In this document: piece by piece, positions 31,623 through 40,830 of the stretch
How the letters are laid out: each line of letters starts with the position of its first letter
Position numbering within the stretch: position 1 is the first letter of the stretch
Origin: Conexibacter woesei DSM 14684
GTDB taxonomy: Bacteria > Actinomycetota > Thermoleophilia > Solirubrobacterales > Solirubrobacteraceae
Length of the DNA stretch: 64,000 nt
Assembly: GCF_000025265.1 (NCBI RefSeq)
Contig: NC_013739.1
Coordinates: forward strand, 4,450,001 to 4,514,000
Direction of reading: 5' to 3'
Notes under the pieces: model-generated
The model's database searches: none
What the model was told of the DNA's origin: nothing
The model's input: only the letters and a program-made list of their open reading frames with translations
Made by a program: the position numbers and the translations under genes

Positions 31623-33692
31623 CTACAACGTGAACTGGCCGACGAGCCGCTCCAGCTCCTCGGCCGTCTTCGCCAGCTCCTGCGCGCTCGCGGCGATCTC
31701 CTGCGTCGAGGCGGACGTCTGCTGCGTCGAGGCCGAGACCTGCTCGGTCGACGCCGAGGACTGCTCGGCGACCGAGGCGACCTCGGCCATGTTCTCCTCC
31801 ATCCGCTGGGCGCGGAGGGTGATCTCGCCGGCCGCGGTGGCGATCTGCTCGACGCGGCCGGTCATGTCCTCGACCGACGCACCGATCTGCAGGAACGACG
31901 CACGCGCCTGCTCGACCGTCGAGACGCCCTCGTGGGTGCGCTTCGCGCCGCTCTCGACGACCTCGACCGCGCGGCCCGTCTCGGTCTGGATCTCCGCGAT
32001 CAGCCCGGCGATCGAGGAGGCCGCCTCCTGCGACTCCTCGGCCAGCTTGCGGACCTCCTCCGCGACGACCGCGAAGCCGCGCCCCTGCTCGCCGGCGCGC
32101 GCCGCCTCGATCGCGGCGTTCAGCGCCAGCAGGTTCGTCTGCTCCGCGATCCCGGTGATCGTGTCGACGATGCCGCCGATCTGGCCCGACTTCTCGCCGA
32201 GCGCGCGGATCGCGCCGGTGACGTCCGCGGAGGACGCCTGCACGGCCTCCATCGCATCGGTCGCGAGCGAGATCGCGCCGGCGCCCTGCTCGGCGACCGT
32301 GCGCGCCTGCTCGGCCGCACGCGCCGTCTCCTCGGCGTTCTGGCTGGAGGAGCGCGTCGCGATCACGACCTCCTCGGTCAGCTCGCGCGCCTCGCCGACG
32401 GTTCGCACCTGACGCTCGGCGCCGGCCGCGACCTCGCCGACCGCGCTGGCGATCTCGCCGACCGCGCGGCCGGACTCCTCCGACGTCGTCGCCATCTGCT
32501 GCGAGGCGGCAGCGACGGCCTGCGTCTCGGTCGCGATCTGCTTCAGCATCTCGCCGACCTTCGCGCGCATCCCGTCGTAGCCGGAGACCGACCGCTCGAG
32601 CTGCTCGAGCATCGCGTTGAAGATCTCCGCCAGGCGGCCGGCGGCGAGCCCGTCCTCCGCCTCTATCCGCGTCGTCACCATCGGCGCGTCGACCGTCAGG
32701 TCGCCGCGGGCGACGGTCGCGAGCGCCGTCTCCAGCGCGGTCAGGTCGTGCTGGCTGAGCGACTCCATCCGCTCGGTCAGGGCCTCCAAGCACGATCTGT
32801 CGCCGAGCGCCGCACGCAGCTGCGCGCTCATGTCGGAGAAGGCGTGCCCGAGCGCGTCGCGCTCGGACTTCGGCTGGACGTCGACCGCGAGGTCGCCGGC
32901 GGCGATCTTGCGCGCCGCGACGGCGGTCTCGTCGAGGTAGGCGATCATCGCTCTGAACGCCTCGGCGGTCTCGCCGATCTCGTCGCGCGATCTGACGTTC
33001 ACCTCCTGCTCGACGTCGCCGAGCGCGATCCCGCGCGCGGCGGTCAGCATCTGCCGCAGCCCGCTCGCGATCTGCCGTGACAGCAGCATCGCGATCAGGA
33101 TCGCGACGATCGTCGCGACGACCAGCAGCGCGATGATCAGCGAGCGGGTGCTGGCGACCGTGTCGTTGCCGGCCTTCTGCTGCTCGTCGGAGAGGCCACT
33201 CTGGTATCTCTGGACGGCGGCGAGCGCCTCCTCGGCTCTGTCGAACGCCTGCTTGCCCGTCGGCCCGGCCAGCAGCTCGACGCCTCTGACGCCGAGCATC
33301 CGCTCGAACCCGGCGGTCGCCTCGACGTAGCTGTCCCACGCTCCCTCGAACCCGTCGGTGATGCCGAGGTCCTCGGCGTTGGTCGCGAGCCTTCTCAGCG
33401 TCACGAGCTCTCTCTCGATCAGCTGTTGACCGGCGACGACGTCGGCGGCCAGGCCCCTGCGCGCGGCCGCGTCGGCCTCCGTCACAAAACGCAGCTGGTC
33501 CTTGCGGAACGCGTTGATTCTGCCGTTGATCTCGCCGACCGCCTCAAGGCTGGGGACGCCGTTGTCGCCGAGCTGGTTGGTGACGTCGTTGATCGTGCTC
33601 AGCTTTCTGATCGCGACGACGCCTACGACGAGCATCAGGGCCACGACGACGAGGAAGCCGCCGAGCAGCTTCGTCCGAACGGTGAACTTCAT
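31623..33692 (-). CDS. Methyl-accepting chemotaxis protein
   Basis: A 689-residue transmembrane chemoreceptor. TM1 is at residues 9-28, an all-helical periplasmic four-helix-bundle sensor at ~30-183, TM2 at ~184-204, then two HAMP-like segments (~205-350) and a cytoplasmic signalling domain (~380-689). The hairpin tip [20 protein letters not shown] and [20 protein letters not shown] bind CheA/CheW. It implies that the organism has a chemotaxis (or Che-like) pathway, although no che genes are here. A strong Shine-Dalgarno (AAGGAGG) precedes the ATG. The leader (33693-33885) carries stem-loops that probably terminate the upstream dehydrogenase transcript. Confidence 0.93.
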   Translation of the reverse strand: MKFTVRTKLLGGFLVVVALMLVVGVVAIRKLSTINDVTNQLGDNGVPSLEAVGEINGRINAFRKDQLRFVTEADAAARRGLAADVVAGQQLIERELVTLRRLATNAEDLGITDGFEGAWDSYVEATAGFERMLGVRGVELLAGPTGKQAFDRAEEALAAVQRYQSGLSDEQQKAGNDTVASTRSLIIALLVVATIVAILIAMLLSRQIASGLRQMLTAARGIALGDVEQEVNVRSRDEIGETAEAFRAMIAYLDETAVAARKIAAGDLAVDVQPKSERDALGHAFSDMSAQLRAALGDRSCLEALTERMESLSQHDLTALETALATVARGDLTVDAPMVTTRIEAEDGLAAGRLAEIFNAMLEQLERSVSGYDGMRAKVGEMLKQIATETQAVAAASQQMATTSEESGRAVGEIASAVGEVAAGAERQVRTVGEARELTEEVVIATRSSSQNAEETARAAEQARTVAEQGAGAISLATDAMEAVQASSADVTGAIRALGEKSGQIGGIVDTITGIAEQTNLLALNAAIEAARAGEQGRGFAVVAEEVRKLAEESQEAASSIAGLIAEIQTETGRAVEVVESGAKRTHEGVSTVEQARASFLQIGASVEDMTGRVEQIATAAGEITLRAQRMEENMAEVASVAEQSSASTEQVSASTQQTSASTQEIAASAQELAKTAEELERLVGQFTL

Positions 33693-33716
33693 ACATCCTC
33701 CTTGGACGCGGCGACG

Positions 33717-33778
33717 CCACCCGCCCGCCGCACGGCGGGTGGTGAACGCCCGCGCCGCGTGCGTGCCACACGCGGCGC
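33717..33778 (-). terminator. Two tandem hairpins between acyl-CoA dehydrogenase and chemoreceptor genes
   Basis: CCACCCGCC (33717-33725) pairs with GGCGGGTGG (33734-33742), and GCGCCGCGTG (33752-33761) pairs with CACGCGGCGC (33769-33778). They stand between the dehydrogenase stop (33886) and the chemoreceptor start (33692) on the minus strand. They can act as terminators for the first gene or as leader structure for the second. Confidence 0.5.
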
Positions 33779-33885
33779 ATCGAACTGTCGTCCAGGGTGA
33801 TCGGTAGAAACGAGAGCGTACCTACGCCAACGTCAGTTCACCGTCAAATCAGGTCACCGGTTACTGGTGACGCACCACGCCATGT

Positions 33886-35088
33886 TTAGATCTTGTGCCG
33901 CTCCAGCAGCTTCTTGCCGATCACCATGCGCTGGATCTCCGACGTTCCCTCGCCGATCAGCAGCAGCGGCGCGTCGCGGTAGAGGCGCTCGATCTCGTAC
34001 TCCTTCGAGTAGCCGTAGCCGCCGTGGATGCGGAACGACTCCTCGACGCAGAAGCGGCCCGCCTCGGAGGCGAACAGCTTCGCCATGCCGGCCTCGATGT
34101 CGGAGCGCTCGCCGGCGTCCTTCATCCGAGCGGCGCGGTTGGTCAGCAGCCGCGCCGCGTCGACCTGCGTCGCCATGTCGGCGAGCTTGAACTGGATCGC
34201 CTGGTGCTGGGCGATCGGCTTGCCGAACGTCTTGCGCTCCTGCGAGTAGCGCAGCGCCAGCTCGAGCGCGCGCTGCGCGATCCCGACGCCGCGCGCGGCG
34301 ACGTTGACGCGGCCGAGCTCGAGCGCGTCCATCATCTGCGCGAAGCCCTTGTTGAGGCCGGCCGCCTCGCCGCCGAGGATGTTCTCCGCCGGGCAGCGGT
34401 AGCCGTCGAAGACCAGCTCGGTCGACTCGACGCCCTTGTAGCCCATCTTCTTCAGCTGCGGCGGGACGATCAGCCCTCTGAAGTCGCCCGTGTTCTCCGC
34501 GACGCCGCCTTCCTTCTCGGCGATGAAGCAGGTCATCCCGCGGTGCGCCTTCTCGGCATTCGGGTCGGTCTTGACGAGCACGAAGACGAGGTCGGAGCGC
34601 AGGCCGTTGGTGACCCACATCTTCTGGCCGTTGATCTCGTAGGCGCCGTCGTCGAGCTTCTTCGCCGCCGTCTTGATCGCCGCCACGTCGGAGCCCAGCT
34701 CCGGCTCGGAGAGCGAGAACGCCGCCCGGATCTCGCCGGTCGCCATCCGCGGCAGGTACTTCTGCTTCTGCTCGTCGTTGCCGAACTTCATCAGCAGGTA
34801 GGACCCGATGAAGTGCGTGTTGATCACGCCCGAGATCGAGATCCAGCCGCGCGACAGCTCCTCGACGATCATCGCGTAGGTCGTCAGGTCGAGCCCCATC
34901 CCGCCGTACTCCTCGGGGATCGTGACGCCGAACAGGCCGAGCTCCTTCATCTGCTCGACTATCGGCTCCGGGAACTCGTCCGCGTGGTCGTAGTGCTCGG
35001 CGTTCGGGAGGATCTGCTCGTCGGCGAACTGCCGCACCATCTCGCAGATCGCCTTCTGCTCGTCGGTCTTGTCGATCGCTACGGCCAT
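33886..35088 (-). CDS. Acyl-CoA dehydrogenase
   Basis: A 400-residue FAD flavoenzyme that makes trans-2-enoyl-CoA. All blocks of the family are present: FGVTIPEEYGGMGLDLTTYA (~53-72), FSLSEPELGSDVAAIKT (FAD/substrate loop), MWVTNGLRSD, the helical bundle, and the catalytic-base segment LLLIGEGTSEIQRMVIGKKL at the C-terminus, with Glu in the usual place of short/medium-chain members. It is monocistronic and head-to-head with an acyl-CoA ligase gene 96 bases away, a pairing common in branched-chain or aromatic acid breakdown. The exact acyl chain is not predictable. Confidence 0.92.
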   Translation of the reverse strand: MAVAIDKTDEQKAICEMVRQFADEQILPNAEHYDHADEFPEPIVEQMKELGLFGVTIPEEYGGMGLDLTTYAMIVEELSRGWISISGVINTHFIGSYLLMKFGNDEQKQKYLPRMATGEIRAAFSLSEPELGSDVAAIKTAAKKLDDGAYEINGQKMWVTNGLRSDLVFVLVKTDPNAEKAHRGMTCFIAEKEGGVAENTGDFRGLIVPPQLKKMGYKGVESTELVFDGYRCPAENILGGEAAGLNKGFAQMMDALELGRVNVAARGVGIAQRALELALRYSQERKTFGKPIAQHQAIQFKLADMATQVDAARLLTNRAARMKDAGERSDIEAGMAKLFASEAGRFCVEESFRIHGGYGYSKEYEIERLYRDAPLLLIGEGTSEIQRMVIGKKLLERHKI

Positions 35089-35184
35089 TCGCTCAACGCT
35101 CCGGGTCGGGGAGATTCACTGGCAGGCGAGGATAGCTCCGCAGGTGCGCTGAGAACGCCATTCGAACTGGCAGACTTGCGCCCG

Positions 35185-36711
35185 ATGAACTTCTCACGCG
35201 ACGTCGTCGACGCAGCCGATCCGGCCCGCCTCGCACTCGTCGAGCTGGCCCGCGACGGCAGCCGCCGCGAGTGGCGGATGGGCGAGGTCGCCGACCGCTC
35301 CGCACGCCTCGCCGGCACACTCGCGCGCCACGGCGTCGGCCGCGGCGACACGGTCATGACGCTGATCGGCAACAGATCCGAATGGGTCTTCGCGATGGTC
35401 GCGTGCTTCCGCCTCGGCGCGGTTGTGCTGCCATGCACCGAGCAGCTGCGCGCGAAGGACCTGCGGCTGCGGCTCGACGCGGCGCGGCCGCGCGTCGTGG
35501 TGTGCGACGAGCGCAACGCGGGCGAGCTGAGCGCGGCGCTCGCGGCGGGCGTGGGCGGCGCGCCGCCCGGCGACGGCGGCCGCGCGGCCGCGAGCGACGG
35601 CACGAGCGGCGCGGCCGGGGACGGTCCCCCACTCGTCCTGACGATCCCCGACGACGCGCTGTTCGCCGGCGAGCCGGCCGCCGCCGTCGAGCTGGCGCCG
35701 GACGACCCCTGCCTGATCACGTTCACGAGCGGGACCGCGGGCGAGCCGAAGGGCGTCCTGCACGCACAGCGATACCTGACCGGCCAGCACGTCCAGGCGA
35801 CGCACTGGCTCGACGCGCGGCCCGGCGACCTCGTCTGGTGCACCGCCGCGAGCGGCTGGTCGAAGTCGGCGCGGAACGTCTTCATCGCGCCGTGGATCCG
35901 CGGCGCCGCGGCGCTGCTGCACGACGCCCGCTTCGATCCACACGAGCGGCTCGAGCTGCTGGCGCGCGAGCGCGTCAACGTGCTCTGCATGGCGCCGACC
36001 GAGTACCGCGTGATCGCCAAGCGCGCCGACCCCGCGCCGCTGCCGGGATTGCGCGGCCTCGTCGCCGCCGGCGAGGCGCTGAACCCCGAGGTGCTGCGCG
36101 TCTGGCAGGAGGCGACGGGCGTCGGGATCCGCGACGGCTACGGGCAGACGGAGACTGGCCAGCTGACGGGCGCGCCGCTCGGCGAGCCGCTGCGGCCCGG
36201 CTCGATGGGCCGCGCGCTGCCCGGCGTGTCGCTGCGGATCGACGACGGCGAGCTGGTCGCCGACCCGGCGACGGTCCCGACGTTCTTTCTGGGGTACCTC
36301 GGCAGCGCCGCCGACCGAGCGGCGGCGGGCGGGGTCTGGCGCACCGGCGACCGCGTGCGCCAGGACGACGACGGCTTCCTCTTCTTCGAGGGCCGCACCG
36401 ACGACGTGATCATCTCCGCCGGCTACCGCATCGGCCCGTTCGAGGTCGAGTCCGCGCTCGTCGCGCACCCGGCGGTCGCGGAGGCGGCGGTCGTCGCCGC
36501 ACCCGACGACGAGCGCGGCGCGATCGTCCGCGCCGTCGTCGTCCTGCGCGACGGCCGCGTCCCGTCCGACGCGCTCGCGCGCGAGCTGCAGGACCACGTC
36601 AAGCACGAGACCGCGCCGTACAAGTACCCGCGCCGGATCGACTTCGCCGCCGAGCTGCCGAAGACGTCGAGCGGGAAGGTCCGCCGCGCGCTGCTGCGCG
36701 AGCAGGGCTGA
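35185..36711 (+). CDS. Acyl-CoA ligase of the benzoate/medium-chain type
   Basis: A 508-residue adenylate-forming ligase (AMP-forming). The AMP-binding motif LITFTSGTAGEPKGVLH is near residue 175-191, GYGQTET near 317-323, WRTGDRV near 388, and the C-terminal lysine in PKTSSGKVRR. Residues ~125-145 are a Gly/Ala-rich low-complexity insert (GGAPPGDGGRAAAS). It activates a carboxylic acid to its CoA thioester; MACS-like features suggest medium-chain or aromatic acids. The start is ATG 35185. The gene is divergent from acyl-CoA dehydrogenase, so the pair likely works on the same substrate. A perfect 20-bp hairpin follows the stop. Confidence 0.88.
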   Translation: MNFSRDVVDAADPARLALVELARDGSRREWRMGEVADRSARLAGTLARHGVGRGDTVMTLIGNRSEWVFAMVACFRLGAVVLPCTEQLRAKDLRLRLDAARPRVVVCDERNAGELSAALAAGVGGAPPGDGGRAAASDGTSGAAGDGPPLVLTIPDDALFAGEPAAAVELAPDDPCLITFTSGTAGEPKGVLHAQRYLTGQHVQATHWLDARPGDLVWCTAASGWSKSARNVFIAPWIRGAAALLHDARFDPHERLELLARERVNVLCMAPTEYRVIAKRADPAPLPGLRGLVAAGEALNPEVLRVWQEATGVGIRDGYGQTETGQLTGAPLGEPLRPGSMGRALPGVSLRIDDGELVADPATVPTFFLGYLGSAADRAAAGGVWRTGDRVRQDDDGFLFFEGRTDDVIISAGYRIGPFEVESALVAHPAVAEAAVVAAPDDERGAIVRAVVVLRDGRVPSDALARELQDHVKHETAPYKYPRRIDFAAELPKTSSGKVRRALLREQG

Positions 36712-36718
36712 GCCCGAA

Positions 36719-36761
36719 CAGGTGCATTCTCGGGTCGCAGGGCGACCCGAGAATGCACCTG
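36719..36761. terminator. 20-bp perfect hairpin between convergent genes
   Basis: Arms CAGGTGCATTCTCGGGTCGC (36719-36738) and its exact reverse complement (36742-36761) are separated by 3 bases. It stands between the convergent acyl-CoA ligase (stop 36711) and GMC oxidoreductase (stop 36769), a position expected of a bidirectional terminator. No U-tract. Confidence 0.8.
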
Positions 36762-36768
36762 ATGCGGC

Positions 36769-38409
36769 TCAGGCGGGGGCGGCGACCGGCTCGGGCGGAG
36801 CCGGCGTGGCGGAGGCCGGCGGGATGTGGCTCATCGCGTGCTCGGCCATCGCGGTGATCGTGAGGCTCGGGTTGACGCCGACGTTGGCGGGCACCGCCGC
36901 GCCGTCGCAGACGAGCAGGTTCTCGTAGCCGTAGACGCGCTGGCGGGCGTCGACGACGCCGTCCTGCGGCGTCGCACCGATCGCGGCGCCGCCGAGGATG
37001 TGCGCGGTCGACGGGATGTTGACCGCCTCCATGATCGACGACTGCGCGACGCCGCCCGTCTTCTCCGCCAGCCACTCGGCCGTCTGGTTCGCGATCGGGA
37101 TGAACGTCGGGTTCGGTCTGGCGCTGTCCTGCTCGGTCTGCAGCCGCACTCCGCCGCCGATCAGCGCCCGTCTCGGGCGCAGCGCGATCGCGTTGTCGAG
37201 CGTCTGCATCACGAGCACGATGATCGTGCGGCGCGACCAGCCGCCGGGCCACAGCAGCTTCACGAATCTGCCGGGATTGCGCAGCGCCGCGCCGAGCAGC
37301 TTCAGCGGGCGCGTCACGCGCGTGCCGTCGCCGACGAGCAGGGTGTACATGAACGACATCGCGCCGCCGGCCTTGCCGTACGTAACCGTCTCGATGTGCG
37401 TGTTCGGGTCCGGGTAGATCGAGCCGGTGATCGCGATCCGCTGCGTCAGGTCGTCGGCGTAGTCCTTCGGCACCGTCACCGCGAGGATCGCCTCGCTGTT
37501 GGTGCGGACCAGCTCGCCGAGCCGACGCGAGAGCTTCGGCAGCGAGCCCTTCATGCGGCAGCGCTGGAGCAGTCTGTTGGTGCCGAGCGCGCCGGCCGCG
37601 ACGACGACGCCGCGCGCGGTCACCGTCACCTTGTCCTGCTCGAGCCAGGAGCCGGACGGGACATGGGTGATCGCGTAGCCGTCGCTGCCGTCGGCGGCGC
37701 CGAGCGGGCGCACATCGATCACCGTGCGGTCGGGCGTGATCTGCGCGCCGCGTCTCTCCGCGAACCAGAGGTAGTTCTTCACGAGCGTGTTCTTCGCCCC
37801 GACCGGACAGCCGACCATGCAGCGGCCGCAGTGGGTGCAGCCGGTGCGCGCCGGTCCGTCGCCGCCGAAGTACGGGTCCGGGACGGTCACGCCGGGTCTG
37901 CCGAAGTAGACGCCGACAGGCGTCTTTCTGTACGTCTCGCCGACGCCCAGCTCCTCGCCGAGCTGGCGCAGCAGGTCGTCGGCCGGGTCGTCGTCGCCGT
38001 GGACGACGACGCCGAGCATCCGCTGCGCCTCGGCGTAGTGCGGCGCGAGCGCCGACTCCCAGTCGTTCAGCGCGCCCCACTGCGGGTCGACGAAGAACGC
38101 TCTCGGCGGCACGTAGAGCGTGTTGGCGTAGCCGAGCGAGCCGCCGCCGACGCCGCTGCCGCTGACGACGGCGACGTCCTTGAAGGTCGTGATCCGCATC
38201 ATCCCGCGCATCCCGAGCCGCGGCATCCAGAAGTAGCGCCGCAGATCCCACGTCGATCTCGGGATCTCGTCGTCGCGGAAGCGGCGGCCGCATTCGAGCA
38301 CGCCGACGCGGTAGCCCTTCTCCGCCAGTCGCAGCGCGGAGACGCTGCCGCCGAACCCCGATCCGACGACGAGCCAGTCGTAGTCGAAGCGTCCTGCTCT
38401 CTCCTCCAT
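36769..38409 (-). CDS. GMC-family oxidoreductase, cholesterol-oxidase-like, with Cys-rich insert
   Basis: A 546-residue FAD oxidoreductase. The FAD Rossmann motif is VVGSGFGGSVSALRLAEKGYRVGVLECG (quoted in part, residues ~13-40); VVSGSGVGGGSLGYAN and the C-terminal MAEHAMSHIP-type end with an FAD-binding GAAVPANVGVNPSLTITAMAE block are typical. A Cys-rich segment CTHCGRCMVGCPVGAKN (~190-207) resembles a ferredoxin-type iron-sulfur motif, as found in the ChoD-like branch of this family. It oxidises sterol-like or alcohol substrates, probably passing electrons to an acceptor. ATG 38409 follows TACGGT (38417-38422) by 7 bases. A perfect palindrome lies in the divergent promoter. Confidence 0.88.
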   Translation of the reverse strand: MEERAGRFDYDWLVVGSGFGGSVSALRLAEKGYRVGVLECGRRFRDDEIPRSTWDLRRYFWMPRLGMRGMMRITTFKDVAVVSGSGVGGGSLGYANTLYVPPRAFFVDPQWGALNDWESALAPHYAEAQRMLGVVVHGDDDPADDLLRQLGEELGVGETYRKTPVGVYFGRPGVTVPDPYFGGDGPARTGCTHCGRCMVGCPVGAKNTLVKNYLWFAERRGAQITPDRTVIDVRPLGAADGSDGYAITHVPSGSWLEQDKVTVTARGVVVAAGALGTNRLLQRCRMKGSLPKLSRRLGELVRTNSEAILAVTVPKDYADDLTQRIAITGSIYPDPNTHIETVTYGKAGGAMSFMYTLLVGDGTRVTRPLKLLGAALRNPGRFVKLLWPGGWSRRTIIVLVMQTLDNAIALRPRRALIGGGVRLQTEQDSARPNPTFIPIANQTAEWLAEKTGGVAQSSIMEAVNIPSTAHILGGAAIGATPQDGVVDARQRVYGYENLLVCDGAAVPANVGVNPSLTITAMAEHAMSHIPPASATPAPPEPVAAPA

Positions 38410-38416
38410 GCGTTCC

Positions 38417-38464
38417 ACCGTACAGGAAGGTGACGCCTGCGTCACCTTTGAACCGAGCTACGCT
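38417..38464. promoter_or_regulatory. Divergent leaderless promoters with a central palindrome
   Basis: The minus-strand -10 box TACGGT (38417-38422) serves the GMC gene, and TACGCT (38459-38464) the plus-strand hydrolase. Exactly between them is a palindrome: AAGGTGACGC (38427-38436) and GCGTCACCTT (38439-38448), 10-bp arms with 2 bases between. It overlaps both -35 regions and so is a good candidate for a shared operator. The regulator is not known. Confidence 0.65.
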
Positions 38465-38470
38465 GAGCGG

Positions 38471-39253
38471 ATGAGCGCCCGCCCCGTGATCGGCATCTGC
38501 ACCCCGCTGGAGCGCGCGCGCTGGAGCGTCTGGGACCTGGAGGCGGCACTGCTGCCGACCAACTACCTCGACGCCGTCCGCCGCGCCCGCGGGATGGCGC
38601 TGCTGCTCGCGCCCGACCCCGCCCTGACCGCGAACCCCGACGAGGCGCTCGACCTGCTCGACGGCCTGATGCTGGCCGGCGGCGCCGACATCGACCCGAG
38701 CCTCTACGGCGCCGAGCGCCACGCCGAGACGGTCGAGACCTACCCCGAGCGCGACGCGTTCGAGCTGGCGCTGACGCGCCGCGCGCTGGAGCGCGAGCTG
38801 CCGCTCCTCGGCATCTGCCGCGGGATGCAGCTGCTCAACGTCGCGGCCGGCGGCACGCTGCGCCAGCACCTGCCCGAGGAGTTCGGCCACCACGAGCACC
38901 GCAAGGCGATCGGCACCTTCGACGGCGCCGACCACGACGTCGAGCTGGCCGCCGGCTCGCTCGCCGAACGCGCCGCCGGCGAGTCGCGGCACGCGACCAA
39001 GTCGCACCACCACCAGGGCGTCGGCCGCGTCGGCGACGGGCTCGTCGTCAGCGGCTGGTCGAGCTTCGACGAACTGCCCGAGGCGATCGAGTTGCCCGAG
39101 CGCGAGTTCGTGCTCGGCGTCCAGTGGCACCCGGAGGCCGACGAGCGCAGCCGCCTGATCGGCGCGTTCGTCGAGCAGGCGCGGGCGCACCGCGTGGCGC
39201 GCGACGCCGCCGACGCCGCTCAGGCGGGCGCCGCGCCGGCGCGCGCGACGTAG
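38471..39253 (+). CDS. Gamma-glutamyl-gamma-aminobutyrate hydrolase-like (PuuD) class I amidotransferase
   Basis: A 260-residue class I glutamine-amidotransferase-like hydrolase. GICRGMQLLNVAAGG (~115-130) contains the nucleophile cysteine, and GVQWHPEAD (~218-226) the catalytic histidine and glutamate; SHHHQGV matches the PuuD/peptidase C26 family, which releases GABA from gamma-Glu-GABA in polyamine breakdown. Start ATG 38471 follows TACGCT (38459-38464) by 6 bases (leaderless). The 3' end overlaps the convergent MerR-DICT gene by 34 bases. Substrate is inferred from family and from nearby polyamine genes. Confidence 0.85.
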   Translation: MSARPVIGICTPLERARWSVWDLEAALLPTNYLDAVRRARGMALLLAPDPALTANPDEALDLLDGLMLAGGADIDPSLYGAERHAETVETYPERDAFELALTRRALERELPLLGICRGMQLLNVAAGGTLRQHLPEEFGHHEHRKAIGTFDGADHDVELAAGSLAERAAGESRHATKSHHHQGVGRVGDGLVVSGWSSFDELPEAIELPEREFVLGVQWHPEADERSRLIGAFVEQARAHRVARDAADAAQAGAAPARAT

Positions 39254-40068
39254 GCGACCATCCGGTTCGTCAGCGCGTTCAGCTGGCGGACGGCGTCGCC
39301 CTGTGCCGGCGGCACGTCGTCGAGCAATCGCTCCGCGTTGCCCAGCAGCTCCGGCCCGTTCGCGACCGCGGTGCCCAGCAGCACGCGCGCCGCCTCGCGG
39401 ACCGTCTCGGGCTCGACCGACCAGACCGCCTCGAAGACGCGTTCGCGATCGCGCGGCGCCGCCGGCTGGTCGGGCACCTCCCACGCCGCAAGGCAGGCGG
39501 CGCAGCCAGGCGCGTCGATGACCAGCGCCCACTCGCGCACGAGCGGCGCGTCGGGCGCGATCGGCACCTCGATCGGCCGCAGCAGCGGCATGTCGGCGGC
39601 TTGGAAGTCGGCCAGCACGACGGCGAGCCGTGCCGTGCGCGACAGCTCCTCCCAGCGCCGCTCGACCTGGCGGTAGAAGCGCTCGCGCTGGAACGCGGCG
39701 AGCACGACCGGCCGCTCGGCCGCCGCCAGCGACTCGTCCTCGATCGCGCGGCTGATCGCCGTCAGGCTCCACTTCGGCAGCCGCTGCGGCACGAGGCCGG
39801 GGACCGACCGCCGCATGCTCGCGAAGACCGACACGTCCGAGCCTGACGGCCGCCGCGCCCGCGCGATCGCGGCGCGCATCGCGAGCCCGCGGGCGCGATC
39901 CTCCGCGACCTGCCGGATCAGCTCGACGTCGCGCGCGCTGTAGCGGCGCGCGCCGGAGCCGGTCCGCTCGGGCGCGGGGAAGCCGTAGCGCTGCTCCCAC
40001 ATCCGCAGCGTCCCCTCCCCAACGCCGGTCTGGTCCGCGACGTCGCCGATCGACAGCGTGCTACGCAT
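39220..40068 (-). CDS. MerR-family regulator with DICT sensory domain
   Basis: A 282-residue regulator. The N-terminal MerR winged helix is SIGDVADQTGVGEGTLRMWEQRYG (residues ~6-30, quoted in part), followed by a linker and a ~120-residue DICT domain (LTAISRAIEDES ... LAVVLADFQAADMP), a domain tied to light or signal sensing in cyanobacteria and actinobacteria. The final ~70 residues form helices. It overlaps the end of the divergent-oriented hydrolase gene by 34 bases. The ECF-type sigma gene lies upstream on the same strand. Confidence 0.85.
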   Translation of the reverse strand: MRSTLSIGDVADQTGVGEGTLRMWEQRYGFPAPERTGSGARRYSARDVELIRQVAEDRARGLAMRAAIARARRPSGSDVSVFASMRRSVPGLVPQRLPKWSLTAISRAIEDESLAAAERPVVLAAFQRERFYRQVERRWEELSRTARLAVVLADFQAADMPLLRPIEVPIAPDAPLVREWALVIDAPGCAACLAAWEVPDQPAAPRDRERVFEAVWSVEPETVREAARVLLGTAVANGPELLGNAERLLDDVPPAQGDAVRQLNALTNRMVAYVARAGAAPA

Positions 40069-40080
40069 GTGCTTCGCATT

Positions 40081-40130
40081 GCGAGTTCCACGACAGGGAG
40101 CGGCCGCGCGCAGCGCGACGGGGAACTCGC
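40081..40130. terminator. 9-bp inverted repeat between sigma factor and MerR-DICT genes
   Basis: GCGAGTTCC (40081-40089) and GGAACTCGC (40122-40130) are complementary and bracket further GC-rich sequence that can also pair. It stands between the sigma-factor stop (40168) and the MerR-DICT start (40068) on the minus strand. A weak terminator is possible. Confidence 0.35.
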
Positions 40131-40167
40131 GGGGCTCGGCTGCGCATCGCGCCCACGCTAGCCGCTT

Positions 40168-40704
40168 TCAGGCCGCTTCGCCGAGGCCGAGCACGCAGCG
40201 CGTGCGGATCAGGCCGAGCCGGATGCGGCTCTTCGCGGTGCCGACCGGGACCGCCGTCACGCGCGCGACCTCTCTCGCCGACAGCCCCGCGCCGTAGGCC
40301 AGCAGGACCGCCTCGCGCTGCTCCAGCGGCGCCTGCCGCAAGGCGCCGATCGAGGCGGCGACGCGCGCTCTGCGGACGATCGCGTCGTCGACGTCGCCGG
40401 ACGTCTGACCCGGCCCGCAGAGGGTGCCGAGCGCGACGTCGTGGCCGAGCCGCTCGGTCGCGGCGTCCGACGCCTGGCGCGAGCGCCAGCGGTCGAGCGC
40501 GCGGCTGCGCGCGACCATCGCGACGTAGTGGGCGAGCGACCCGCGCGCGGGGTCGTAGGTGCCGGGCCGCTCCCACAGCGTCGCGAAGACGTCCTGCGCG
40601 ACGTCCTCGGCGGCGGCGCGGTCGTGCAGTACCCGCTCGGCCGCCCGCACGGCGAGCGGAGCCAGCCGGCTGTACGTCTCGGAGAACTCCCGCGGGTCCC
40701 ACAT
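40168..40704 (-). CDS. ECF-type RNA polymerase sigma factor
   Basis: A 178-residue sigma-70 family factor of the extracytoplasmic-function type. Region 2 (ERVLHDRAAAEDVAQDVFATLWERP, ~30-55, quoted in part) contacts core polymerase and the -10 element; region 4 (LEQREAVLLAYGAGLSAREVARV, ~130-150, quoted in part) has the helix-turn-helix, ending VGTAKSRIRLGL. The start MWDPREF (40704) is preferred over 40722 because AAGGAG (Shine-Dalgarno) lies just upstream and overlaps the longer start. No anti-sigma gene is adjacent. Upstream are a perfect palindrome and a TATAAC box, so it may be autoregulated. Confidence 0.87.
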   Translation of the reverse strand: MWDPREFSETYSRLAPLAVRAAERVLHDRAAAEDVAQDVFATLWERPGTYDPARGSLAHYVAMVARSRALDRWRSRQASDAATERLGHDVALGTLCGPGQTSGDVDDAIVRRARVAASIGALRQAPLEQREAVLLAYGAGLSAREVARVTAVPVGTAKSRIRLGLIRTRCVLGLGEAA

Positions 40705-40712
40705 ACGTCGCT

Positions 40713-40733
40713 CCTTCAACATCGTGTTGAAGG
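40713..40733. promoter_or_regulatory. Palindrome in the sigma-factor leader
   Basis: CCTTCAACA (40713-40721) and TGTTGAAGG (40725-40733) are perfect 9-bp arms with a 3-base spacer. On the minus strand the left arm contains the AAGG of the Shine-Dalgarno. A TATAAC box lies about 8 bases further upstream. It could be an operator or an RNA hairpin masking the ribosome site. Confidence 0.5.
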
Positions 40734-40830
40734 TAGTTATACGACCAGGTTTCGGTTCCTAACCCAGCCGCACCGAACCTGGCGCGCGCACGCTCAAGGG
40801 AGCGTGGGAGCTCAGGCGAGCATGGCGCGC

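Noticed and set aside
36599-40000. Very long minus-strand frame (about 1133 residues) across the GMC and PuuD genes
   Set aside because: Shadow of well-supported genes in other frames; no domains.
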